This document shows, piece by piece, positions 8,786 through 16,800 of a stretch of DNA of 64,000 bases. How positions within the stretch are numbered: position 1 is the stretch's first letter; each line of letters begins with the position of its first letter. The stretch is from Kitasatospora azatica KCTC 9699 (GTDB lineage: Bacteria; Actinomycetota; Actinomycetes; Streptomycetales; Streptomycetaceae), in assembly GCF_000744785.1 (NCBI RefSeq), contig NZ_JQMO01000003.1, positions 1,612,001 through 1,676,000 of the forward strand. Reading direction: 5' to 3'. A program made the translations under genes and the position numbers. The notes under the pieces were generated by a model. It did not search any database. It was not told the origin of the DNA and worked only from the letters and a program-made list of their open reading frames with translations.

Positions 8786-8829
8786 CGGCACGGCCCCTGA
8801 GATGCGACTATCAACAGTGGGCCGTGCCG
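8786..8829. repeat. Perfect 11-bp inverted repeat upstream of ilvE
   Basis: CGGCACGGCCC (8786-8796) and its exact complement GGGCCGTGCCG (8819-8829) flank 22 bases. It may be a leuB terminator with a large loop, an operator, or part of an ilvE leader. A short open frame starts inside the loop. Confidence 0.5.
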
Positions 8830-8888
8830 TCCTGCGTTTGTCACCGATGGCGGTCGCGGCCCTGACCAACCCCACGGTGAAGGACTGA
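8802..8888 (+). CDS. Possible upstream peptide of ilvE, 28 aa
   Basis: An ATG at 8802 opens a 28-codon frame that stops 4 bases before the ilvE start. It has five Val and three Leu codons, not clearly above the usual frequency, and only a weak GAG directly in front of the ATG. The inverted repeat 8786-8829 flanks its start. It could couple translation to ilvE or be chance; I rate chance as about equally likely. Confidence 0.25.
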   Translation: MRLSTVGRAVLRLSPMAVAALTNPTVKD

Positions 8889-8892
8889 AGCC

Positions 8893-10005
8893 ATGACCAC
8901 GCCCACCCAGGCGCCCATCACGTTCGAGCTCAAGCCCTCCGCGCACCCGCTGTCCGCGGTCGAGCGCGAGGCCCGGCTGGCGAATCCCGGCTTCGGCCGG
9001 ATCTTCACCGACCACATGGTCACCATCCGCTGGACCGAGGGGCGCGGCTGGCACGACGCCCAGCTCACCCCGTACGCCCCGCTGGAGATGGACCCGGCGA
9101 ACATGACCCTGCACTACGGGCAGTCCATCTTCGAGGGCCTCAAGGCCTACCGCCAGCCCGACGGCTCGATCGCGACCTTCCGCCCGGAGGCCAACGCGGC
9201 CCGCTTCCAGGCCTCGGCCCGTCGCCTCGCGATGCCGGAGTTGCCCGCCGAGGCCTTCGTCGAGGCGGTCGAGCTGCTGGTCCAGCAGGACCGTGACTGG
9301 GTGCCGAGCCAGCCGGAGCAGAGCCTCTACCTGCGCCCGTTCATGTTCGCCACCGAGGTCGGCCTGGGCGTGCGCCCGGCCAACGAGTACCTGTTCATGA
9401 TCATCGCCTCGCCGGCCGGTGCCTACTTCTCCGGTGGCGTGAAGCCGGTCTCGGTCTGGCTCTCCGAGGAGTACGTCCGTGCGGCTCCCGGCGGCACCGG
9501 CGCCGCCAAGTGCGCGGGCAACTACGCCGCCTCGCTGGTCGCCCAGGCGCAGGCCGCCGCCCAGGGCTGCGACCAGGTGGTCTGGCTGGACGCCGCCGAG
9601 CACAAGTGGATCGAGGAGATGGGGGGCATGAACCTGTACTTCGTCTTCGGCGAGGGCGAGGACGCCCGCATCGTCACCCCGGCGCTGTCCGGCGCGCTGC
9701 TGCCCGGCATCACCCGCGACTCACTGCTCACCATGGCTTCCGACCTCGGCTACTCCACCGAGGAGCGCAAGATCTCCACCGACGAGTGGAAGCAGGGCAA
9801 CGCCGACGGCACCCTGACCGAGGTCTTCGCCTGCGGGACCGCCGCCGTGATCACCCCGGTCGGCTCGGTCAAGTCCGCCCGCGCCGACTGGACGGTGGGC
9901 AAGGGCGAGCCCGGCCCGGTCACCATGCGCCTGCGCGAGACGCTGCTGGGCATCCAGGGCGGCACGGTCAAGGACACCCACAACTGGCTGCACCCGATCG
10001 TCTGA
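8893..10005 (+). CDS. ilvE: Branched-chain amino-acid aminotransferase
   Basis: A PLP enzyme that interconverts the branched-chain 2-oxo acids with Val, Leu and Ile using glutamate; in Streptomyces it also supplies starter units for branched fatty acids and polyketides by the reverse reaction. The 370 residues match fold class IV: the substrate-side segment LHYGQSIFEGLKAYR, the PLP Schiff-base Lys206 in GAAKCAGNYAAS, and EMGGMNLYFVF and FACGTAAVITPVG near the cofactor phosphate. The ATG at 8893 gives the expected family N-terminus. It lies between leuB and the attenuated cimA gene, all on the same strand but each with a hairpin in front. Confidence 0.96.
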   Translation: MTTPTQAPITFELKPSAHPLSAVEREARLANPGFGRIFTDHMVTIRWTEGRGWHDAQLTPYAPLEMDPANMTLHYGQSIFEGLKAYRQPDGSIATFRPEANAARFQASARRLAMPELPAEAFVEAVELLVQQDRDWVPSQPEQSLYLRPFMFATEVGLGVRPANEYLFMIIASPAGAYFSGGVKPVSVWLSEEYVRAAPGGTGAAKCAGNYAASLVAQAQAAAQGCDQVVWLDAAEHKWIEEMGGMNLYFVFGEGEDARIVTPALSGALLPGITRDSLLTMASDLGYSTEERKISTDEWKQGNADGTLTEVFACGTAAVITPVGSVKSARADWTVGKGEPGPVTMRLRETLLGIQGGTVKDTHNWLHPIV

Positions 10006-10024
10006 TCCGCCCTCCGGGTGGTTT

Positions 10025-10049
10025 CCCCGTCTCGGGATCCGGGACGGGG
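10025..10049 (+). terminator. Terminator of ilvE
   Basis: An 11-bp stem with one G-T pair (10025-10035 with 10039-10049) and a 3-base loop lies 20 bases after the ilvE stop and before the cimA leader. Confidence 0.6.
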
Positions 10050-10085
10050 AGGCCGCCCGTCGGACCGATGTGCCAGACTGCCAAC

Positions 10086-10136
10086 GTGTCCTCGCTCGCG
10101 CTCATTATTAGCAGCAGGCGCGCCGGTCCGCAGTGA
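10086..10136 (+). CDS. Leader peptide of the cimA attenuator, 16 aa
   Basis: A GTG at 10086 opens a 16-codon frame reading MSSLALIISSRRAGPQ and ending in TGA. It has two Leu (CTC) and two adjacent Ile codons; the Ile codons are ATT ATT, which is rare in this genome where ATC dominates. There is no Shine-Dalgarno sequence, so translation may be leaderless from a start point near 10085 (CAGACT at 10073-10078 is a possible -10 box). Placement before a hairpin and a terminator matches amino-acid attenuators: a ribosome stalled for charged tRNA-Ile or tRNA-Leu would change folding of the leader RNA and let transcription enter cimA. Confidence 0.75.
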   Translation: MSSLALIISSRRAGPQ

Positions 10137-10137
10137 C

Positions 10138-10163
10138 CGTCCCGCAGTGAACCCCGCGGGACG
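10138..10163 (+). promoter_or_regulatory. Central hairpin of the cimA leader
   Basis: A perfect 8-bp hairpin (CGTCCCGC 10138-10145, GCGGGACG 10156-10163, 10-base loop) begins right after the leader-peptide stop. It fits the pause or anti-antiterminator position of an attenuator. Confidence 0.6.
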
Positions 10164-10190
10164 ACCACCGTGTCAACAGACCCGCGCGCA

Positions 10191-10223
10191 GACCTCTCGC
10201 ACCCGCGAGGGGTCTTTTGTTTT
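10191..10223 (+). terminator. Attenuator terminator upstream of cimA
   Basis: A 10-bp stem with one G-T pair (10191-10200 with 10205-10214) and a 4-base loop is followed by TTTTGTTTTG. It is one of the few hairpins in this window with a true T-tract and sits 190 bases before the cimA start. An alternative pairing of AGGCGCGC (10116-10123) with bases around 10184-10194 would disrupt its left arm. Confidence 0.75.
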
Positions 10224-10414
10224 GCCCCGCCGAGCCCACCCCACGCCGGCCGGGCAGGACCCGCAGCACCGGCCGCGCCGACCAGGCGGGCACGGGTTCC
10301 GGGTGGCGCGCGGGAAGGTGGACAGTGGAGCCGGGAACTCGATTCCGGCAACAGCAGACTCTCTCCCCCAGCCTTCGGCCGGGTGGTGCACCCACGAGCG
10401 GAGAAACCAGGGCC

Positions 10415-12025
10415 ATGACCGACGGCAGTACACGTCACCCCGACGACAGCTTCCACGTCTTCGACACCACCCTGCGCGACGGCGCGCAGCGCGAGGGCAT
10501 CAACCTCACGGTGGCCGACAAGCTGACCATCGCGCGGCACCTGGACGACTTCGGCGTCGGGTTCATCGAGGGCGGCTGGCCGGGGGCCAACCCGCGCGAC
10601 ACCGAGTTCTTCGCCCGCGCGGCCACCGAACTCGAGCTCAAGCACGCCCAGCTGGTGGCCTTCGGCGCCACCCGCCGGGCCGGCGGCAAGGCCGCCGACG
10701 ACCCGCAGCTCAAGGCCCTGCTCGACTCCGGCGCACCGGTGATCACGCTGGTGGCCAAGTCGCACGACCGCCACGTCGAACTCGCCCTGCGCACCACGCT
10801 GGACGAGAACCTGGAGATGGTCCGGGACAGCGTCAGTCACCTGCGGGCCCAGGGCCGACGGGTCTTCATCGACTGCGAGCACTTCTTCGACGGGTACCGG
10901 GCCAACCGCGACTACGCCCTGGCGGTGGTGCGTACCGCGCACCAGGCCGGCGCGGACGTGGTGGTGCTCTGCGACACCAACGGCGGGATGCTGCCCGGCG
11001 GGGTGCGCGAGATCGTCGCCGACGTACTCACTCAGACCGGTGCCCGGCTCGGCATCCACGCCCAGGACGACACCGGCTGCGCGGTCGCCAACACGCTGGC
11101 CGCCGTGGACGCCGGCGCGACGCACGTGCAGTGCACCGCCAACGGCTACGGCGAGCGGGTCGGCAACGCCAACCTCTTCCCGGTGGTCGGCGCCCTGGAG
11201 ATCAAGTACGCCCGCCGGGTGCTGCCGCTGGGCCGGCTGGCCGAGATGACCCGGATCTCGCACGCCATCGCCGAGGTGGTCAACCTGACCCCCGCCACCC
11301 ACCAGCCCTACGTGGGCGTCTCCGCCTTCGCGCACAAGGCGGGCCTGCACGCCTCGGCGATCAAGGTGGACCCGGACCTCTACCAGCACATCGACCCCGA
11401 AACGGTCGGCAACACCATGCGGATGCTGGTCTCCGACATGGCGGGGCGGGCCTCGATCGAGCTCAAGGGCAAGGAGCTCGGCTACGACCTGTCCAGCGAC
11501 CGCGACCTGGCCGGTCGGGTGGTCGCCCGGGTCAAGGAGCAGGAGAACCTCGGCTACACCTACGAGGCCGCCGACGCCTCCTTCGAGCTGCTGCTGCACG
11601 GCGAGGTGCACGGCCGGCCCGCGCGGTTCTTCGCCCTGGAGTCCTGGCGCACCATCAGCGAGCAGGGCCCGGAGGGCACTGCGGCCAACGAGGCCACCGT
11701 CAGGCTCTGGGCCAAGGGCGAGCGCATGATCGCCACCGGCGAGGGCAACGGCCCGGTGGACGCCCTCGACAAGGCGCTGCGGGCGGCCCTGGAGAAGATC
11801 TACCCGCAGCTGGCCAAGCTGGAGTTGGCGGACTACAAGGTCCGCATCCTGGAGGGGCAGCACGGTACCGGGTCCAAGACCCGGGTCCTGATCGAGAGCA
11901 CCGACGGCAGCGGCACCTGGTCCACGGTCGGGGTGGCCGACAACGTGATCGCCGCCTCCTGGCTGGCCCTTCAGGACGCCTACACCTACGGCCTGCTCAA
12001 GGCCGGTCTGCAGCCCGAGGGCTGA
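10415..12025 (+). CDS. cimA: (R)-citramalate synthase
   Basis: CimA condenses pyruvate and acetyl-CoA to citramalate, giving 2-oxobutyrate for isoleucine independently of threonine; LeuC, LeuD and LeuB act on the following intermediates. The 536 residues have an HMGL-like TIM barrel with the catalytic segment FDTTLRDGAQREGINL, the metal-binding histidines in LGIHAQDDTGCAVAN, and VGVSAFAHKAGLHASAI, followed by a C-terminal LeuA-type regulatory domain. It could be mistaken for 2-isopropylmalate synthase; the DTTLRDGAQREGI segment and family length favour citramalate synthase. I chose ATG 10415 because the barrel begins right after it and GGAG (10400-10403) precedes it; the upstream open frame covers the attenuator and is noncoding. 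Confidence 0.9.
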   Translation: MTDGSTRHPDDSFHVFDTTLRDGAQREGINLTVADKLTIARHLDDFGVGFIEGGWPGANPRDTEFFARAATELELKHAQLVAFGATRRAGGKAADDPQLKALLDSGAPVITLVAKSHDRHVELALRTTLDENLEMVRDSVSHLRAQGRRVFIDCEHFFDGYRANRDYALAVVRTAHQAGADVVVLCDTNGGMLPGGVREIVADVLTQTGARLGIHAQDDTGCAVANTLAAVDAGATHVQCTANGYGERVGNANLFPVVGALEIKYARRVLPLGRLAEMTRISHAIAEVVNLTPATHQPYVGVSAFAHKAGLHASAIKVDPDLYQHIDPETVGNTMRMLVSDMAGRASIELKGKELGYDLSSDRDLAGRVVARVKEQENLGYTYEAADASFELLLHGEVHGRPARFFALESWRTISEQGPEGTAANEATVRLWAKGERMIATGEGNGPVDALDKALRAALEKIYPQLAKLELADYKVRILEGQHGTGSKTRVLIESTDGSGTWSTVGVADNVIAASWLALQDAYTYGLLKAGLQPEG

Positions 12026-12034
12026 CGTGGTGTC

Positions 12035-12063
12035 GGGGCCCCGCGTACCACCGGCGGGGCCCC
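12035..12063. terminator. Bidirectional terminator between cimA and cvnD2
   Basis: A perfect 10-bp inverted repeat (GGGGCCCCGC 12035-12044 and its complement 12054-12063) lies in the 45-base gap between two convergent genes, so it can serve both. Confidence 0.65.
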
Positions 12064-12070
12064 GCTACGA

Positions 12071-12655
12071 CTAGCGCAGTCGAGCCAGCAGGGCGTGTTC
12101 GACCAGGGTGATGAGTGCGCTTTTGGCGCTGTCTCGGCGGCGGGCGTCGAGGGTGATGATGGGGGTGTCGGGGCCCAGTTGGAGGGCTTCGCGGACTTCG
12201 TCGGGGGTGTGGGGCTGGTGTCCGTCGAAGCCGTTGAGGGCGACGACGAAGGGGAGTCCGCTGTTCTCGAAGTAGTCGAGGGCGGGGAAGCAGTCGGCGA
12301 GGCGGCGGGTGTCGACGAGGACGACGGCGCCGATGGCGCCGCGGACGAGGTCGTCCCACATGAACCAGAAGCGGTCCTGGCCGGGGGTGCCGAAGAGGTA
12401 GAGGATCAGGTCCTCGTCGAGGGTGATGCGGCCGAAGTCCATGGCGACCGTGGTGGTGGTCTTGCCGGAGACGTGGCTGAGGTCGTCGATGCCGGCGGAG
12501 GCGCTGGTCATGACGGCTTCGGTGCGCAGGGGGTTGATCTCGGAGACGGCGCCGACGAGGGTGGTCTTGCCGACGCCGAAGCCGCCTGCGACGACGATCT
12601 TCGCGGAGGTGGTGGCGCGCGTGGCGGCCGCGGGGCTAGAGCTTGCGAAGTCCAC
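12071..12655 (-). CDS. cvnD2: Conservon GTPase CvnD (cvn2)
   Basis: A 194-residue Ras/MglA-like small GTPase. Motifs are G1 GGFGVGKTT (24-32), a G3-like GTPGQD (89-94) and a G4-like NGFD (141-144, in place of NKxD). In Streptomyces conservons CvnA-B-C-D form a membrane complex likened to eukaryotic GPCR signalling, with CvnD as the nucleotide switch. It is the last gene of the cvn2 operon and its start overlaps the end of cvnC2 by 20 bases. The protein is identical to that of cvnD1 at 17577-18161, and the DNA is identical except for synonymous changes in the last few codons, which points to recent gene conversion. The numbering cvn1/cvn2 follows my recollection of S. coelicolor. Confidence 0.95.
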   Translation of the reverse strand: MDFASSSPAAATRATTSAKIVVAGGFGVGKTTLVGAVSEINPLRTEAVMTSASAGIDDLSHVSGKTTTTVAMDFGRITLDEDLILYLFGTPGQDRFWFMWDDLVRGAIGAVVLVDTRRLADCFPALDYFENSGLPFVVALNGFDGHQPHTPDEVREALQLGPDTPIITLDARRRDSAKSALITLVEHALLARLR

Positions 12656-12683
12656 TGAGGACCCTTTCGAGCAGCGTGACGTC
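12087..12683. repeat. 597-bp direct repeat, copy 1 (cvnD2 and end of cvnC2)
   Basis: By eye this segment is base-for-base identical to 17593-18189, at an offset of 5506. It covers nearly all of cvnD and the last codons of cvnC. A further identical patch of about 69 bases lies at 12715-12783 (partner near 18219-18288). Flanks differ. Confidence 0.9.
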
Positions 12684-13220
12684 GGGCTGGTTGCCGGATT
12701 CGCCCCCGGCAGCGGGCTGGTGGATGGCGACCAGGCCGGCTTCGGCGAGGTCGGCCACGAGGATCCGGGCCACCCCCAGCGGCAGCGAGAGCAGCGCGGA
12801 GACCTCCGCCACCGACTTCACCTCGCCGGCGCACAGGCCGCAGATCCGCTGGTGTTCGGGAAGCAGCGTCGCCATGCGGTCCTGGTCGATGCTGGACGAG
12901 ACCAGCGCCTCCAGGGCCAGCTCGTACCGCGGCCGGGTACGGCCACCGGTCATCGCGAACGGCCGGATCAGCGGGCCGCTGTCCTCCTCCGACTCCTGGT
13001 GCACCGGCTCGCGGCGCGAGGGACGCGGGTACGAGGGGTCGGCGGCGGGCTGCTGGTACGGCTGGCCCTGCGGCGCGAAGGGCTGGCCGTACTGCTGCTC
13101 GCCGTACTGCGGGTGGCCGTAACTGGGACCGTTTCCGGCGCCGGGCGCACCGAACGCGTCGTGGCCGGTACCGGGGTACGGAACTCCGTACTGGCCCTGG
13201 CGGTCGTCGGGCGGTGTCAC
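12636..13220 (-). CDS. cvnC2: Conservon DUF742 protein CvnC (cvn2)
   Basis: About 194 residues. The first 80 are a disordered Gly/Tyr/Gln/Pro-rich region; the rest is the DUF742 domain, with RPFAMTGGRTRPRYELALEA at its start and a winged-helix-like part ending in VTLLERVLSGLRKL. In other conservons CvnC bridges the other partners; its biochemical role is unclear. I chose GTG 13220 because GAGAGG lies 4 bases upstream, giving MTPPDDRQGQYG. CEVKSV-type spacing carries a Cys pair (CGLCAG) not present in CvnC1 (QLCQEV). The last 20 bases overlap cvnD2. Confidence 0.88.
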   Translation of the reverse strand: MTPPDDRQGQYGVPYPGTGHDAFGAPGAGNGPSYGHPQYGEQQYGQPFAPQGQPYQQPAADPSYPRPSRREPVHQESEEDSGPLIRPFAMTGGRTRPRYELALEALVSSSIDQDRMATLLPEHQRICGLCAGEVKSVAEVSALLSLPLGVARILVADLAEAGLVAIHQPAAGGESGNQPDVTLLERVLSGLRKL

Positions 13221-13434
13221 GGTTCCTCTCCTCACAGGATGCTGCGGTGCGGTGCAAGGGTGCGGGATCAGCCCGGACCGGCCGGGCTGGTGGTGCGAGG
13301 GGCCGTACAACGCCCGAAGCCGAGTCCGCCGGAGCGGACTCGGAGTTGGGCGGCGCTGGATACTACAAGTACTACGGAGCTGTCAGCATGCCAGCACCGG
13401 GGTGCCGCTGACGGCTCATCAGTCGAACAGGCCG
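13221..13434 (-). promoter_or_regulatory. cvnB2-cvnC2 spacer with hairpin and possible internal promoter
   Basis: This 214-base spacer is long for an operon. It holds a perfect 10-bp hairpin (13320-13329 with 13334-13343) without a T-tract, another hairpin overlapping the cvnB2 stop (CTGACGGC 13408-13415 with GCCGTCAG 13431-13438), and on the minus strand CTGACA (13386-13381) and TAGTAT (13365-13360) at 15 bases, a weak candidate promoter for cvnC2-cvnD2. Confidence 0.45.
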
Positions 13435-13848
13435 TCAGTGCAGCAGGCTGCCTTGGAGTTCGGCGCGCAGGGCCGGGGTGAGGACGGCTCCGGCGCGGTC
13501 GACGAGGAGGGCCATTTCGTAGCCGACCAGGCCGATGTCGGAGTCGGGGGAGGCGAGGACGGCGAGGGAGGATCCGTCGCTGACGGCCATCAGGAAGAGG
13601 AATCCGCGTTCCATCTCCACGACGGTCTGGTTGACGTCGCCGCCCTCGAAGATCCGGCTGGCGCCGGAGGTCAGCGAGGTGAGGCCGGAGGCGACGGCGG
13701 CGAGCTGGTCGGCGCGGTCGCGCGGGAAGCCCTCGGACATGGCGAGCAGGAGACCGTCGGCGGAGACCACCACTGTGTGGGACACCCCGGGGGTGTTGTC
13801 CACGAAATTGGTGATCAGCCAGTTCAGGTTCTGTGCGGCCTGGCTCAT
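13435..13848 (-). CDS. cvnB2: Conservon roadblock/LC7 protein CvnB (cvn2)
   Basis: A 137-residue roadblock/LC7-fold protein. Such proteins bind and often activate Ras-like GTPases (compare MglB with MglA), so CvnB probably acts on CvnD. Features are NLNWLITNFVDNTPGVSH at the N-terminus and LLLAMSEGFPRDRADQLAAV in the middle. I chose ATG 13848, where the conserved domain begins, 10 bases after the end of cvnA2. It differs from CvnB1 only near residue 6 (Gln/Ser) and at one Val/Ile position, and the DNA is almost identical over about 390 bases. Confidence 0.93.
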   Translation of the reverse strand: MSQAAQNLNWLITNFVDNTPGVSHTVVVSADGLLLAMSEGFPRDRADQLAAVASGLTSLTSGASRIFEGGDVNQTVVEMERGFLFLMAVSDGSSLAVLASPDSDIGLVGYEMALLVDRAGAVLTPALRAELQGSLLH

Positions 13849-13858
13849 CTGACTCAAC

Positions 13859-16800
13859 TCAACGCTCCTGGTGGTTCGAGCCGCCGAAGAGATCGGTGCT
13901 GTTGTTCTGCTGTGGGTCGATCCGGAAGCTACCCGTATTGCCGGCGTCCCCACCGGCGTTACGGCCCTGCTCCACGCCGCGGCGCAGGTTGGTCAGCCGG
14001 CCGCGGACCTCCTCGGGGTTGCGGGAGACCTGCGGGCCGTCCTGGGCAGCCGGCTTGGCGTTGCCGGGCACCAGGTTCTGCTTCGGCACCCGGCGCGGCA
14101 GACCGGACTCGGTCACCCCGCCGGCGGCCGGCTCCCGGACCTGCTCGGCGCGCTGCCAGGAGTCGTCGTTGGCCGACTGCCAGGCACCCGCACCGGTCGG
14201 ACCGGTCGGTCCGGAGGCACCGAGCCCGGACACCTCGTGGCGGCGCGCCGAGGCGTCGCTGCTGGAGGTGTCCTTGGCACCGGTGAACCAGTTCGGCTGC
14301 TCGCCGCTGTCCAGGCCACCGATCGCCCGGGCGCCCAACCCGCCGCCCGCGGCGAGCTGCTGGCCGGGACGGCGCTGCGGCAGGCCGGAGCCCAGGGTGT
14401 CGTTGCCGGATGCCGGAGCCGGCAGCGCCGGGGTCTGCTCGGGGTACGGGTGGCCGGCCGCGGTCTCCGGGCCGGAGTGGCCCCAGTCCCGGGCAGGCTG
14501 CTGGTAGCCCTGGTCGTACTGCTGGTAGCCGCCCTGACCGGCGTACTGCTGGTCGTCGGCGTACTGCCCGGCGTAGTGGCCGCTCTGCTGCGGCTGCTGG
14601 TAGCCCTGCTGGTACGACTGGTCCTGGTAGGGCTGCTGGTCGGCGTAGTAGCCGCCCTCGTAGGGCTGCTGGTAGCCGTCCTGCGCGTGGTCGCCCTCGA
14701 CGAACTCGGCGTCCACGTACTCGCCCTGCTCGTAGCCCTGCTGCTCGTAGCCCGGCTCGTACGCCGACCCCTCGCCCTCGGGCTCGGTCGCGTCGCCGGA
14801 ACCGGCCTCCAGGGCGGCCCGGCGGCGCTGGTCGAGCCGCAGCGAGCGCTGCATCGAGTCCAGCGCGGGGCTGAACCCGCCGGCGCCGCTGCCGACCGCC
14901 AGGGTGTCGTCGAAGCCGAGCTCCGCGGCGCTGCGCGTGCCGTACGGGTCCTGCTCCCACGGGGACTGCGGCGCCTGCTCGGCGAAGATCCGCGAGACCG
15001 TGAACTCCTCCTCCGGCTCCGGCATCGCGCGCAGCTGGGTGAGCGCGGCCGGGAGCATGACCAGCGAGGTGGTGCCGGCGGACTCGCCGGAGGGGCGCAG
15101 CTGGACCCGGATGTCGTGGCGGTCGGAGAGTCGGCCGACCACGAACAGGCCCATGCGGCGCGAGATGGAGGCGTCGACGGTGGGCGGCTCGGCCAGCTTC
15201 TCGTTGATCTCGGCGAAGTCCTCGGCGGTCAGGCCGATGCCCTTGTCGTGGATCTCGACCAGTACCCGGCCGTCCGGCAGTCGGGTCGCGGTGACGTTGA
15301 CCCGGGTCTGCGGGCTGGAGAAGGAGGTGGCGTTCTCCAGCAGCTCGGCGAGCAGGTGGACGAGGTCGGTCACGGCGGCGCCGATGACCTCGGTCTCCGG
15401 GATGCCGGAGAGCTCGATGCGCTCGTACTGCTCCACCTCGGAGGCGGCGGCGCGGAGCACGTCGACCAGCGGCACCGGGGTGTTCCAGCGGCGGCCCGGC
15501 TCCTCACCGGCCAGAACCAGCAGGTTCTCACCGTTGCGGCGCATACGGGTGGCCAGGTGGTCCAGCTTGAACAGGTTCTCCAGCTGGTCCGGGTCGGCCT
15601 CGTTGTTCTCCAGGTCGGTGATCAGCGCCAGCTGGCGCTGGATCAGGCCCTGGCTGCGGCGCGACAGGTTGGAGAAGATCGCGTTCAGGTTGCCTCGGAG
15701 CAGGGCCTGCTCGGCGGCGAGCGAGACCGCCTGCCGGTGGACCTGGTCGAAGGCGCGGGCCACCTCGCCGATCTCGTCCTTGCCGTGCAGCGGGATCGGT
15801 TCGACGTTGGTGTCCACCCGGTCCGGGTCGGTCTTGGAGAGCTTCTCGACCAGGTCGGGCAGGCGGAAGTTTGCGATCTGCAGCGCCGAGGTGTTCAGGG
15901 TGCGCATACCGAGGATCATCGAGCGGGCGATGAAACCGGTGAGCAGACCGGCCAGCGCCAGCGCCGCGACCACGATCGCCGCGTTGAGGATGGCGTCGGT
16001 CTGGGCGCCGTCCTTGGCGTCCTTGGCGTCGGTAACGACGCTGTCGAGCAGGCTGGCCTCAGTGGCCCGCAGCGGCTTGAGGTGGCTGTCGGTGGCCTGC
16101 AGCCAGCGCATCGGGTCCAGGCCGGCGTCCCGCGAGCTGGCCAGCGCCGCGTCGGCGGAGGCCTGCCCGTTGAGCAGGCCTTGCTGGGCGACCTCGGAGT
16201 AGGCGAGCGCGATGTTCATCAGGCCGGCCATGCTCGGGATGGTGGTGTTGTCCGGCATCCGCAGCGGCACCCGGGTGTCGGCGGCGGCCTGCAGGACCAG
16301 CTGGTCCGCGTAGGTCTTGGCGTCGGCCGGGCTGGTGCCGGTGCGGAACTCGGTCAGCGAGACCTGCTCCAGCTTGCCCGAGACCAGCAGGTCCTCGATC
16401 AGGTCGGTGTTCTCGTGCCGGGAGTTCTGCTTGGTGACGAAGCCGACCAGCAGGTCGAGCATCAGGTCGCGCTGGGTGGAGGCGGCGGCCTTGGCCAGCG
16501 ACATGGCGTAGATCGCGCGGCCACGGGCGACACCCGCGGAGCTGCCGGCACCGACCGAGTTGTCGAAGGCCAGCAGGGGGGAGACCAGCACCGAGTACGC
16601 GGCCTGGGTGGCGCTGGCGTAGAGCTCCGGCTTGTAGGCGTTGGCCCGCAGGTGCGGAAGCGCTGAGAGCACACCCTGGGCGGAGAAGTTGCGGGCTGTC
16701 AGCTCGGCGTCGTGGTCGGGGGCGACCTTGCTGTACGCATCCTGGTAGGCCTTCAGGGCCTGGTCACTGGCGGCCCGGTACTTGGCCACCGCGCCCTGGG

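Noticed and set aside
10217..10414. N-terminal extension of CimA of 66 residues
   Set aside because: It starts inside the attenuator terminator, and the HMGL domain begins only after 10415.
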